In this document: in pieces, positions 1 to 6,344 of the stretch
Numbering within the stretch: position 1 is the stretch's first letter
Layout of the letters: every line of letters begins with the position of its first letter
From: GWA2-44-9 sp964429675
GTDB lineage: Bacteria > Patescibacteriota > Minisyncoccia > 2-02-FULL-40-12 > GWA2-44-9
Direction of reading: 5' to 3'
Length of the DNA: 19,994 bases
Assembly: GCA_964429675.1 (NCBI GenBank)
Contig: CAYSDF010000013.1
Span: 1-19,994, forward strand
The notes under the pieces: model-generated
Told to the model about the DNA's origin: nothing
Databases searched by the model: none
The model's input: only the letters and a program-made list of their open reading frames with translations
Translations under genes and position numbers: made by a program

Positions 1-447
1 ATATTCCTTACCTGAGAAATATTTATTAAGAAAATCAGCCAGAGAAATATCCTCTTTAAGCTCACGAAGTTTTTTATGCAATAGACCCTGATCAGAAGGC
101 AGAAAACTGTCTTCGCGCTGAGTTGGATAGCCAAATTCTTCTTTAGTCGGTCCTTCTACAAAAGCAGTCCAGATCTCGCCATTAGTTTTTACAAATCCAA
201 GGCCGGCTTCCTTCATCAGCGAGCGCGTAATCGGCGCCTGGCCATGTACAAATTCCGCCCCGCCCTGGGCCGGATATCCAAACTCTTTTTCCGATAAGGG
301 CCATATCCTCCCCCCAATCCTGTCCCGCGCCTCAAGAATCAAAATCTTTTTACCGGCCTTAGCTAATTCGCGGGCAGCCATTAGTCCTGAAGCTCCGGCA
401 CCAATAATTAATATGTCCGGATTCGATTTGATAGAAAGCGAGTTCAA
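1..447 (-). CDS. FAD-dependent amine oxidase (flavin monoamine oxidase family), 3' part outside window
   Basis: The N-terminal ~149 residues of a flavoprotein are visible; the rest lies beyond the left edge. Close to the N terminus is a dinucleotide-binding fold (DILIIGAGASGLMAARELA), then LILEARDRIGGRIW, the second FAD-contact motif typical of amine oxidases, and GGAEFVHG, which resembles the substrate/FAD region of polyamine and monoamine oxidases. Family members oxidise amines, or desaturate related substrates, using FAD; the substrate cannot be told here. No ATG or GTG precedes the FAD motif in frame (an in-frame TGA lies about 25 nt upstream), so TTG at 447 is the only standard start, and no clear Shine-Dalgarno is seen. 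It follows the PAP2-like gene by 36 nt on the same strand and is probably the last visible member of a four-gene operon. Family assignment is strong, exact activity unknown. Confidence 0.82.
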   Translation of the reverse strand, partial: MNSLSIKSNPDILIIGAGASGLMAARELAKAGKKILILEARDRIGGRIWPLSEKEFGYPAQGGAEFVHGQAPITRSLMKEAGLGFVKTNGEIWTAFVEGPTKEEFGYPTQREDSFLPSDQGLLHKKLRELKEDISLADFLNKYFSGKEY

Positions 448-483
448 AATAAAAAGACTATATTTTAATCACAGCCTCTAATC

Positions 484-1269
484 CTAGGTTATGTTTGATA
501 AGAAAGCATCTTCATAAATTGTATGGCTTAATTTTTCAGTCATACTATCATATACGGCAACCATCCTGGCACGAATATCATTGCATAAATCTTCAGTCAT
601 GCCATAGCGGCGGTTTTTAAATATAAGAGAGATAAGATCTTTCGCTTTCTCTTTGGTAAAACTAGTATTTATAAAACTCACACCGCTTAAGCCGGCTGCA
701 ATATCTTGTATCGAGTGCTGTTTCGTTAAGAAACAAGCCTCTAATATCATAGCTACCCGCTCGCTAAGCTCATCCTTCTTGATGATCGCTTCATGATTTA
801 GAAAGGTATTATATATCTCGGCGATAACCTGAGCATGAAGACTCGGGTAACAATTTCTATTCCTATCAAAAAACCTCAATATCTTTATGGATATGCTACT
901 AGCAGGTTTTCTTTTAAATGTAGTTTGGGATTTTTTATATACGGAGCAGGTTTTTCTATAAATATCCTCGAGCGTATTAAAAGACCGGTGGAGGCTGGCC
1001 ATTATCTCGGAATCTCCCCCAACACACATATGGGCGCGTGCCGACAATACTATGGGTAAATAGAATAAATCCAAATAGCTTCTTACTACTGAGGCCTCAG
1101 GTATTAATGCGTCTATATCTAAGGCGATATTGGTTACCGCACTTCTCTTGTAGCTTGCTACGACATAATCCGAAAAGAACATTTTTAGAATTCTAAGATA
1201 CCGCTTAAGAAACGGGCTTTTAAAAAATTCGTAAAATATCCTGAGAAATGAATAGTTATCTTCTGACAT
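484..1269 (-). CDS. Helical protein with PAP2-phosphatase-like active-site motifs
   Basis: 261 residues, ATG start. I do not recognise an exact family. Residues 141-145 read YPSLH and 181-189 read LTKQHSIQD, followed by IAAG. These match the second and third motifs of the PAP2/haloperoxidase-type phosphatase fold (PSxH and K/R-x-x-H-x3-D), in the spelling used by AUR1/inositolphosphotransferase-like members. A first motif (K-x6-RP) is not clear; FKRKP at 118-122 is a weak candidate. PAP2 lipid phosphatases normally have about six membrane helices. Here only about 65-78 (YLDLFYLPIVLSARA) is moderately hydrophobic and the rest is charged and helical, so a soluble or peripheral enzyme is suggested. 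It sits between a GIY-YIG gene (33 nt upstream) and the amine oxidase (36 nt downstream). That it is a gene is near certain; the phosphatase reading is an inference from two motifs. Confidence 0.8.
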   Translation of the reverse strand: MSEDNYSFLRIFYEFFKSPFLKRYLRILKMFFSDYVVASYKRSAVTNIALDIDALIPEASVVRSYLDLFYLPIVLSARAHMCVGGDSEIMASLHRSFNTLEDIYRKTCSVYKKSQTTFKRKPASSISIKILRFFDRNRNCYPSLHAQVIAEIYNTFLNHEAIIKKDELSERVAMILEACFLTKQHSIQDIAAGLSGVSFINTSFTKEKAKDLISLIFKNRRYGMTEDLCNDIRARMVAVYDSMTEKLSHTIYEDAFLSNIT

Positions 1270-1302
1270 AGGGCTTTAATCACTTTAACAATAAGAAGGC
1301 TC

Positions 1303-1551
1303 TTATTCAATGCTTTTTTTAATAAAAGCTAGCTTCTTATTTCGAGGCCAACTCTTTATTTCAGCTTCTCGTTTGGATGCAGAGCTTCTGTCTTTGTATT
1401 TTTCCAAATGGACCACCCGCCTTACTTTCCTTGACCGAGTATATGCCCCGCCTTTGCCAGAGCCGTGTTCTTTAAACCTCCTATCAACATCCGTAGTGAT
1501 GCCAGTATATAGAGATTTATCTTGGCATTCAATTATATAAACGTAATACAT
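1303..1551 (-). CDS. GIY-YIG nuclease-superfamily protein, YhbQ/UPF0213-like
   Basis: 82 residues starting at the ATG of MYYVYIIE. The reading frame is open 16 codons further upstream, but that extension would overlap the preceding gene's end, whereas this ATG lies 8 nt after its stop. The whole protein is one GIY-YIG domain: VYII (4-7), YTGITTDVDRRFKEH (15-29) with the conserved Arg at 24/25, and the REAEIK segment (61-66) with the catalytic-type Glu. Length and motif spelling match the YhbQ/UPF0213 group of stand-alone GIY-YIG proteins, for which nuclease activity on DNA has been reported but whose role is poorly defined. It is not a homing endonuclease by size. It probably shares a transcript with the BaiN-like flavoprotein upstream. 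Confidence 0.88.
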   Translation of the reverse strand: MYYVYIIECQDKSLYTGITTDVDRRFKEHGSGKGGAYTRSRKVRRVVHLEKYKDRSSASKREAEIKSWPRNKKLAFIKKSIE

Positions 1552-1559
1552 ATAATGGG

Positions 1560-2807
1560 CTAGGCATTTGTACCCGCTACATAACCTGTCGTCCAACACA
1601 ACTGCAATGAATATCCTCCGGAAGGACGACTGATGTGTAACAAATCACCAGTGACATATAAATTACTATACAACTTAGAACGCATTGTCTTGGTATCTAT
1701 TTCTGATAAAGCAACGCCGCCATCAGCAACTACTGCCCGATCGTAACCCATTAGGCCAGTGATTGTTACCGGTAATGCCTTCAACAGATCCACAATCTGC
1801 CGTCGCTGTTCTTTGGTAATGCTGTGGACTTTAATATCAGAATTAATTTCATTTAAAAGCGGCAACAAAGCATGACCAGTACCGATAGGAGCTATTTCAT
1901 TCCATACATTCTTGAGTGTTTTATTTTTCTTTGCGTGAAACACGGCAGTAATCCGCTTATCTAATGAGCCGATATCTTCCTGGGGATGCACATCTATCCG
2001 AGCCGTAACTGCGCCTTCGTGCAGTAAATCGGCGACATCACCGGCAGCATTTAAAATTAGCGGACCAGATAATCCAAAGTGAGTACACAATATGTCTCCT
2101 TTTAGAACTATCTTCTTTTTCCCTTCTAACAAGAAACTGATACGTACGCCCGAAAGCGATACGCCCGCAAGTTTTTTAATCCACTTATCCTGGACAGCGA
2201 GAGGCACAATGGTTGGGGTTGGTTCTTGAACCGTATGACCAAGCGAGCGAAGCCAGGAAAATCCATCGCCGGTAGACCCGGTTTCCGGATGAGACATACC
2301 TCCTGTAGCCAATATAAACGAGGTTGCAGAAAACATCTTCCCATCAGCAATAATTTTTTCGATTTTACCATTAGCACCGACAATATTTTCGACATTAGCA
2401 TTGGCACGAACCTCAACCTTCCCCTCTTTCAAATACTTCTCAAGCACATTAAAGACATCCCGAGCACGCTCGGTTTTGGGAAATACACGCTTTCGTGCTT
2501 GCACGATCAATGATAAACCACGGGACTCAAAAAATGAGAAGGTATCTTTAACGCCAAATTGCGAAAACGGAGAATGTAAAAATGGCTTAGCTGGACCATA
2601 GTGCGAAAGGAGTATCTGTTCATCTTCTTCGGCATTAGTAATATTACAACGTCCGCCGCCGGTGATTTTAAGCTTTTCTCCAAGTTTTCCGTTCTTCTCC
2701 AGCAACAAAACGCGCCGTCCTTTCTCGGCTGCTCGTCCCGCCGCCATCATCCCCGACGCTCCTCCGCCCACAACAATAACGTCATATTTGAGATCAAGTT
2801 CCTGCAT
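1560..2807 (-). CDS. NAD(P)/FAD-dependent oxidoreductase, BaiN/HI0933 family
   Basis: 415 residues. The ATG of MQELDLKYDV was chosen; the frame extends 9 codons further to a TTG, but that lies inside the terminator hairpin of the upstream gene. VIVVGGGASGMMAAGRAAEKG (residues 10-30) is the FAD-binding Rossmann motif, LLLEK follows, and KITGGGRCNITN (46-57) is the hallmark of the HI0933/YhiN/BaiN family. The C terminus (LYVTGDLLHISRPSGGYSLQ, then AWTTG-like CWTTGYVAG) is the second FAD-contact block of this family. Length matches (about 400-420). Some homologues are annotated as aminoacetone oxidases, others reduce bile-acid intermediates, and most have no known substrate, so only a cytosolic flavin oxidoreductase is supported. 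It heads an apparent operon with the GIY-YIG, PAP2-like and amine oxidase genes. Confidence 0.93.
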   Translation of the reverse strand: MQELDLKYDVIVVGGGASGMMAAGRAAEKGRRVLLLEKNGKLGEKLKITGGGRCNITNAEEDEQILLSHYGPAKPFLHSPFSQFGVKDTFSFFESRGLSLIVQARKRVFPKTERARDVFNVLEKYLKEGKVEVRANANVENIVGANGKIEKIIADGKMFSATSFILATGGMSHPETGSTGDGFSWLRSLGHTVQEPTPTIVPLAVQDKWIKKLAGVSLSGVRISFLLEGKKKIVLKGDILCTHFGLSGPLILNAAGDVADLLHEGAVTARIDVHPQEDIGSLDKRITAVFHAKKNKTLKNVWNEIAPIGTGHALLPLLNEINSDIKVHSITKEQRRQIVDLLKALPVTITGLMGYDRAVVADGGVALSEIDTKTMRSKLYSNLYVTGDLLHISRPSGGYSLQLCWTTGYVAGTNA

Positions 2808-2814
2808 ATATTTG

Positions 2815-2823
2815 ATTCTACCA
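2815..2823 (-). promoter_or_regulatory. Candidate extended -10 promoter for the BaiN-like operon
   Basis: On the minus strand TGGTAGAAT is an extended -10 (TGn plus TAGAAT, 5/6 to consensus). It lies directly after the csp terminator and only 7 nt before the flavoprotein ATG, so a transcript from it would be almost leaderless. No good -35 is present because the terminator stem occupies that place. This is an inference from sequence match alone. Confidence 0.35.
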
Positions 2824-2831
2824 CACAAAAA

Positions 2832-2857
2832 CAAAAGGCGGCTTTCGCCGCCTTTTG
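2832..2857. terminator. Rho-independent terminator between csp and the flavoprotein gene
   Basis: Perfect 11-bp stem (CAAAAGGCGGC / GCCGCCTTTTG) with a 4-nt loop. It is followed on the minus strand by TTTTGTTTTTG and on the plus strand by TTTTGTTTGTTT. It lies 15 nt past the csp stop codon, so its main job is to end the csp transcript; it could act in both directions. Confidence 0.85.
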
Positions 2858-2872
2858 TTTGTTTAGTAACTA

Positions 2873-3082
2873 CTAGGATTTCATTACGTTGACTGCATTG
2901 TCTCCCCGGCCCTTAGGATCCGGCTGAGTATCGAAGGTGACCTTATCACCCTCATTCAAGCCTTCAAAACCGGCAGAATCAGTGACTCCGCTCTTGTGGA
3001 AAAAGTAATCCTTATCTCGGCCTTCAACTTTGATAAAACCGAAATCTTTACCTTCCATCTTTTTCTTTATAACTCCGTCCAT
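2873..3082 (-). CDS. Cold-shock domain protein (CspA family)
   Basis: 69 residues, the usual size for a single-OB-fold cold-shock protein. RNP1 is KDFGFIKV (12-19) and RNP2 is DYFFHKS (25-31, the usual VFFH becoming YFFH); GLNEGDKVTFD (41-51) is the conserved third strand region. CspA proteins bind single-stranded RNA and act as RNA chaperones or transcription antiterminators in the cytosol. The start MDGVIKKKMEGKDFGFI fits the family. It is monocistronic: its own terminator follows, and a 165-bp palindromic element ends 21 nt upstream of the ATG, so its promoter must lie in or beyond that element. No Shine-Dalgarno is visible in AACAACAAAC before the start. Identification is firm; whether it is cold-inducible is unknown. 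Confidence 0.96.
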   Translation of the reverse strand: MDGVIKKKMEGKDFGFIKVEGRDKDYFFHKSGVTDSAGFEGLNEGDKVTFDTQPDPKGRGDNAVNVMKS

Positions 3083-3103
3083 ATGTTTGTTGTTTAAAAT
3101 ATT

Positions 3104-3268
3104 AGGGGCCTGTTGCCGAATAGCGTTTCTACTGCAATTTCCAGATTTCGGCTGCGGCTTTGTAAAAATTGTTCGACAGAATACACTGTATATGCCTCAC
3201 AATTTTTACTTAGCCTCGCTCGAAATCTGATAATTTCGTCACGAAAGCCTACTCGGCAACAGGCCCCT
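3104..3268. repeat. 165-bp long inverted repeat (MITE-like palindromic element)
   Basis: The ends are a perfect 16-bp inverted pair: AGGGGCCTGTTGCCGA at 3104-3119 and its complement at 3253-3268. Pairing continues inward imperfectly. The block CAGATTTCG...GTAAAAATTGT (3142-3172) is matched by ACAATTTTTACTTAGCC...CGAAATCTG (3199-3229), leaving an apical loop of about 26 nt. There is no ORF of its own. It fills the 276-nt gap between the ABC-F stop and the csp start. Size, terminal inverted repeats and lack of coding suggest a non-autonomous mobile element or a structured leader RNA of csp; the sequence alone cannot separate these. Confidence 0.75.
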
Positions 3269-3358
3269 TTAAAAGAAGTTCGACTATTCTTCTTACTATC
3301 ATGACTTTCCATACAAGTATAGCAGAAAGCACGGCTCTTGTAAATACGGGTTTGTTTT

Positions 3359-4810
3359 TTATAAACCCAGATCCAATGTTTCATCAATCCGTATCTGGCT
3401 CACGAATTCAGGAACGTGACTAACCAGAATCATTGCTCCCTGATATTTATCCAGCGCCGCGGCGATTACTGGTATGTGTCGAAAATTAATATGATTTGTC
3501 GGCTCGTCTAAAATTAACAGACCCGGTTTTTGGAGTACCAGTCGGGCAAAAGAAACTAAGCCCTTTTGTCCTTCGGACAAGCTGCCGATCTTGGTCATAA
3601 TTGCATCACTGCCGATTAGAAAACTGGCGGCAATAGAACGAATATCCTGATTGTCCAAACCCTTAGCCACTGATCGGAGCGATTCATAAACCGTGTCATC
3701 AAAATTCAAGGTTGAAAAATCCTGGCGATAATATCCGACAACGACTTCCGGTGAAATAACAGCCCCCTTAGCCTTTCCGGAAGCTAAAGCCTCTAATAGA
3801 GTAGTTTTGCCGATGCCATTGGGCCCCGCAAGTAAAAGATGTCTATTTTTTTGCAAAGAAATATTTACTTTTTTCTGAACTGCTTTATGTCTTTTGATTA
3901 TAGACACCGAGGAAATAGTGACGACATCGCCGATAAGTCCCGTTTGAGCCGGAATTATAAAAGCTCTGATTGTTTTATCTTCTTTTCGAACATCCACCTG
4001 AGCCTCTTCCATCTCCTCGGCATCTTCACGCATCCTCTTGGCAAGCAATCGGAGCCGTCCGCCTTTCATGGCAAAAAAGTTGGCCTTTTCTTTTTTCTCA
4101 ATCGCCTCCTTGGCTAAGCGGGCGTTGGCACTGTTTTCTTTTTCAATACGGGCAGTAATCTGCTCAACAACATTAAAATAGTTACCCTGATACTGCTCGA
4201 TCTTCTTTGTTCGGAGGTCCAGATAGAGCACGCCTTGAGTAAAAGAATTTAAGAACTGAGCATCATGCGAAATAACTAAACAGGTCTTTTTGTAATCAAT
4301 GAGGAACTGACGTAAATGAGCGATGCCTGCGGTATCCAGATTATTGGTCGGCTCATCTAGCATCAGGACATCGGAATCCTGAATAAGGGCTGAGGCTAAA
4401 AGTAGCCTGGCCTGCTGACCACCGGAAAAAGATCGGATAATGCGATCATGATCGGCGTGCAGATTAACAACTTCCAGAACATCATCGATCTTCGGATCAA
4501 TATCATATACTTTTTCAGGAAAGCAATTCTGGAAAAACTCTCGCATCGTCAAATCCAGTTGATTACGCGCAATGACCTGGCTGGCTAAAGCAATCGTCAA
4601 TCGCGGAGCGAGATGAATATTCCCTGATTCAGGCTTTAGCGTCCCGGTAATAAGCTGTAAAATAGTGCTCTTGCCGGCCCCGTTTTGACCCATGATAGTT
4701 ATCTTGGCGCCTCGGCGTATGGCAAAATCCACCTCAGTTAAGATGGGCTTGTTGTGTCCATATCCGAAGGACACTTTTTCAAATCTGATTATTGATTCTC
4801 CTTGTGCCAT
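3359..4810 (-). CDS. ABC-F family ATPase (translation-associated, duplicated ABC domains)
   Basis: 483 residues with two ABC cassettes and no membrane helices. Cassette 1 has Walker A GQNGAGKST (41-49), signature SFSGGQQ (127-133) and Walker B VLMLDEPTNNLD (148-159). A charged inter-domain linker (about 215-285) follows, rich in Lys/Glu/Ala. Cassette 2 has Walker A GPNGIGKTT (329-337), signature SLSEGQKG (410-417) and Walker B LLILDEPTNH (431-440). ABC-F proteins such as Uup, EttA and YbiT bind the ribosomal E site and assist translation; some protect against antibiotics. The second half departs from the rule: LSEGQ replaces LSGGQ and HINF replaces HLD. The protein is short for the family (usually 500-640) and lacks a long C-terminal extension. 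Which ABC-F subgroup is not decided. Confidence 0.93.
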   Translation of the reverse strand: MAQGESIIRFEKVSFGYGHNKPILTEVDFAIRRGAKITIMGQNGAGKSTILQLITGTLKPESGNIHLAPRLTIALASQVIARNQLDLTMREFFQNCFPEKVYDIDPKIDDVLEVVNLHADHDRIIRSFSGGQQARLLLASALIQDSDVLMLDEPTNNLDTAGIAHLRQFLIDYKKTCLVISHDAQFLNSFTQGVLYLDLRTKKIEQYQGNYFNVVEQITARIEKENSANARLAKEAIEKKEKANFFAMKGGRLRLLAKRMREDAEEMEEAQVDVRKEDKTIRAFIIPAQTGLIGDVVTISSVSIIKRHKAVQKKVNISLQKNRHLLLAGPNGIGKTTLLEALASGKAKGAVISPEVVVGYYRQDFSTLNFDDTVYESLRSVAKGLDNQDIRSIAASFLIGSDAIMTKIGSLSEGQKGLVSFARLVLQKPGLLILDEPTNHINFRHIPVIAAALDKYQGAMILVSHVPEFVSQIRIDETLDLGL

Positions 4811-4829
4811 AATAATAGTTGAGTAAAAT

Positions 4830-4858
4830 AGTATAACATACTTATCCAGCGGAGTAAA
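4830..4858 (-). promoter_or_regulatory. Candidate sigma-70-type promoter of the ABC-F gene
   Basis: On the minus strand TTTACT (4858-4853), a 17-nt spacer, then TATACT (4835-4830) preceded by TGT, giving an extended -10. The start site would fall about 13 nt before the ATG at 4810, a short leader. It rests on match and spacing only. Confidence 0.55.
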
Positions 4859-4867
4859 TATAATGTG

Positions 4868-4888
4868 GGCCTGGAAATATCCCAGGCC
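4868..4888. repeat. Short hairpin in the 4811-5005 intergenic stretch
   Basis: GGCCTGG and CCAGGCC form a 7-bp stem around a 7-nt loop, and a third GGGCCTG follows at about 4918. There is no T-run, so it is not a convincing terminator. Apart from the ABC-F promoter nothing else is recognisable in 4811-5005. Confidence 0.35.
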
Positions 4889-5005
4889 ATCAATATTTAC
4901 ACTCCATTCTTGATGTTGGGCCTGATTTTAGCTAGCCTTATAAACAACCTTGGTTTATTAGGATTTTTCAAAAACAAAAGCCTGGACGAATCCAAGCTGT
5001 AGAAC

Positions 5006-5203
5006 TTATGCAGTAAGAAGGCTGCGAACTCTCATAAGATAGTCTGTCGCCTTGTCCCAACCCCATGCATGAATCGCGGTCGGTGACTTGGTAACATCCT
5101 CTCCCTCAAAAAGAGCCATAATATTTTTGCCATTATGAGACACTTCGCTCCAGTCAATATTAATTACTCGTTTTCGCCAGCCAATCAGAACCGTACCCAG
5201 CAA
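5006..5203 (-). pseudogene. Small ORF, possibly a decayed gene fragment
   Basis: 65 codons from a TTG. The C-terminal part (INIDWSEVSHNGKNIMALFE, then HAWGWDKATDYLMRVRSLL) looks protein-like, with four Trp in the first 50 residues, but I do not recognise a family. The N-terminal part is weak. In the neighbouring frame just upstream a separate stretch (PIILAGYGSDWLAKTSN) is open and then stops, so a frameshifted remnant is plausible. No promoter or Shine-Dalgarno is seen. Internal ATG at residue 29 is an alternative start. Treat as doubtful. Confidence 0.35.
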
Positions 5204-5216
5204 GGATTATGGGTTT

Positions 5217-5239
5217 AGCCTGAGCATTGTCGAAGGGCT
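5217..5239. repeat. Short dispersed-repeat-like motif (CTGAGCATTGTCGAAGG)
   Basis: This resembles the CTGAGCTTGTCGAAGG-type sequence that recurs at the edges of palindromic repeats in many bacteria. AGCC and GGCT close it as a small imperfect palindrome. There is only one copy here. From 5204 to 5311 I see nothing else. Confidence 0.3.
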
Positions 5240-5311
5240 TTGCCTTATGTTTATGAGGAATAGAGCTGGGATATGAGTAATCATCAAATATTCCGTCTGC
5301 GATCTTTCTAG

Positions 5312-5836
5312 TTATTGTGATTTTTTAAAACTGTCATATTCCTTAGGAATTTCAATACCAAACTTCTCACAAATAGCACTGACATCTTGAAAGTCTTTAT
5401 CTTTAAGTTCATAACCGCTATGAAATTTCACAACATATTCTGCGGATATGCATCTAACTGTTTGGCCATCTATACTTCCTGTTCCTGTAAGCGATGCATC
5501 TGGATAAGCGATCCCTCCAACTATGTGTCCCGTGCCATCTGTAATAAAAGCATGATAATCAATCTCTCTTCCTTTCTCATCAGCCAGTACGACATTGTGC
5601 TCACCATCTCTTCTAATCTCTTTATAGCCTTCGTGTCCAAGGAATTTTAGAAGATTTGGGACATCCTTCTGATTAATAGCAATGTCTAAATCCTTATGGG
5701 GTCGTAATTGTTTGCCCAAAAGAGCATCTACGCCCCAACCACCATCAATCCAAATTTTAATACCAAGTTTATCTAACTCGGAATATAAGTTTAAAACATC
5801 CGCTGATTTCATTTCTTGTTTTACTTCTTTTGCCAT
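5312..5836 (-). CDS. Nucleotidyltransferase-fold protein, Lnu/aminoglycoside adenylyltransferase-like
   Basis: 174 residues from the ATG of MAKEVKQEMK; the frame opens 13 codons earlier, but that ATG lies 7 nt from the trailer of the tRNA-Gln gene, so the inner one is preferred. WIDGGWGVDALLG (29-41) and HKDLDIA (47-53) form the nucleotidyltransferase GG-x9-D-x-D signature with the metal-binding Asp pair D49/D51. EIDYHAF (91-97) supplies the third carboxylate at D93. VRCISAEYVVKFHSGYEL and CEKFGIEIPKEY near the C terminus match the lincosamide/aminoglycoside nucleotidyltransferase type. Family members transfer AMP to a hydroxyl of a small molecule. Whether this copy gives resistance or acts in another pathway cannot be told; environmental homologues are often uncharacterised. 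It is downstream of tRNA-Gln on the same strand and its transcript may read through. Confidence 0.85.
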   Translation of the reverse strand: MAKEVKQEMKSADVLNLYSELDKLGIKIWIDGGWGVDALLGKQLRPHKDLDIAINQKDVPNLLKFLGHEGYKEIRRDGEHNVVLADEKGREIDYHAFITDGTGHIVGGIAYPDASLTGTGSIDGQTVRCISAEYVVKFHSGYELKDKDFQDVSAICEKFGIEIPKEYDSFKKSQ

Positions 5837-5882
5837 AGATTCTTTGGTCCTATAATGTAGTGAAGGCGGGGCCATTATTTCA

Positions 5883-5968
5883 GCCAGAGCTGCGGGACTT
5901 GGACTCGAACCAAGATACCATCCTCCAGAGGGATGTGTCCTACCATTAGACGATCCCGCAGCTCTGGC
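5883..5968. repeat. 15-bp inverted repeat that extends the tRNA-Gln acceptor stem
   Basis: GCCAGAGCTGCGGGA at 5883-5897 is perfectly complementary to 5954-5968. Seven of the 15 pairs are the tRNA acceptor stem. The other eight lie in leader and trailer and would lengthen the stem in the precursor, with position 73 and the 3' end buried in a duplex. It could influence RNase P and 3' processing, or mark the ends of an inserted unit. Confidence 0.7.
5890..5960 (-). tRNA. tRNA-Gln (anticodon CUG)
   Basis: The cloverleaf is complete: acceptor TGCGGGA/TCCCGCA, T8 C9, D arm with TAATGGTA, anticodon stem CATCC/GGATG around loop CTCTGGA (anticodon CTG), variable region and T arm with TTCGAGT. U1-A72 and discriminator G73 are the Gln identity signature. 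CCA is not encoded (CTC follows). The 28 nt at its 5' end recur, split, at 6230-6320. Confidence 0.95.
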
Positions 5969-5984
5969 AAAAAACTAACTGATA

Positions 5985-6224
5985 TTAACTTATTAATTTT
6001 CTGAATTCATTGCCGCCCTTTAACTTCTTTATGTAATTCTCTCTTTTTCTTGCCTCTCCCCTGCTATTAAATATTTCTTTTCTGATTAAAACAAAAGGTG
6101 TTCTATTTCTGGTTGATATAACCCTTCCATCATTATGCATCCCTAGCCTTTTATCTAAGTCTTCTGTTTGACCTATATAATAACGGTCGTCTTTTTGAAT
6201 CTTTAAAATATAGACGAAATACAT
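5985..6224 (-). CDS. Small GIY-YIG domain protein beside tRNA-Gln
   Basis: 79 residues, ATG start. It is a single GIY-YIG domain: FVYILK (3-8), YYIGQTEDLDKRL (15-27) with the conserved Arg at 26, and RGEARKRENYIKKLKGG (55-71) with the catalytic-type Glu at 62. This is the abundant short GIY-YIG group (UvrC-N-like, often annotated as excinuclease or endonuclease) distinct from the YhbQ-like copy at 1303-1551. Function is unproven in most members. Its place is notable: the stop is 24 nt from the 5' end of tRNA-Gln, and its ATG is 5 nt from a second copy of the tRNA 5' 28 nt. That is the arrangement expected if a tiny element carrying this gene had entered a tRNA-Gln gene. No own promoter or terminator is evident. 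Confidence 0.88.
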   Translation of the reverse strand: MYFVYILKIQKDDRYYIGQTEDLDKRLGMHNDGRVISTRNRTPFVLIRKEIFNSRGEARKRENYIKKLKGGNEFRKLIS

Positions 6225-6229
6225 GATTT

Positions 6230-6320
6230 ATGTGTCCTATCCCGCCTCAGCGGGACCCCGCTAAGGCGGGGCCATTAGCCTGCCCGCGGACGGGCTTGCC
6301 CGGCCAGGGACGATCCCGCA
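6230..6320 (-). repeat. Second copy of the tRNA-Gln 5' 28 nt, interrupted by two GC-rich hairpins
   Basis: Plus-strand blocks 6230-6239 (ATGTGTCCTA), 6272-6278 (CCATTAG) and 6310-6320 (ACGATCCCGCA) joined together equal 5933-5960 of the tRNA-Gln gene exactly, without mismatch, and stop at the tRNA 5' end. Between them lie two palindromes. One is 6240-6271, a 14-bp inverted pair CCCGCCTCAGCGGG / CCCGCTAAGGCGGG with one mismatch. The other is 6279-6309, a CCTG...CCAGG stem with an inner GCCCG/CGGGC hairpin. It cannot form a tRNA and looks like a duplicated attachment or insertion footprint later invaded by palindromes. Confidence 0.75.
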
Positions 6321-6344
6321 ATATTTAATGATTTTGCCACAAAA

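Noticed and set aside
835..1059. Plus-strand ORF inside the PAP2-like gene
   Set aside because: It is antisense to a gene with recognisable motifs, with no ribosome site and no protein-like features.
3094..3387. ORFs on both strands within the 3104-3268 palindrome region
   Set aside because: They are mirror readings of the inverted repeat, with no start signals or recognisable domains.
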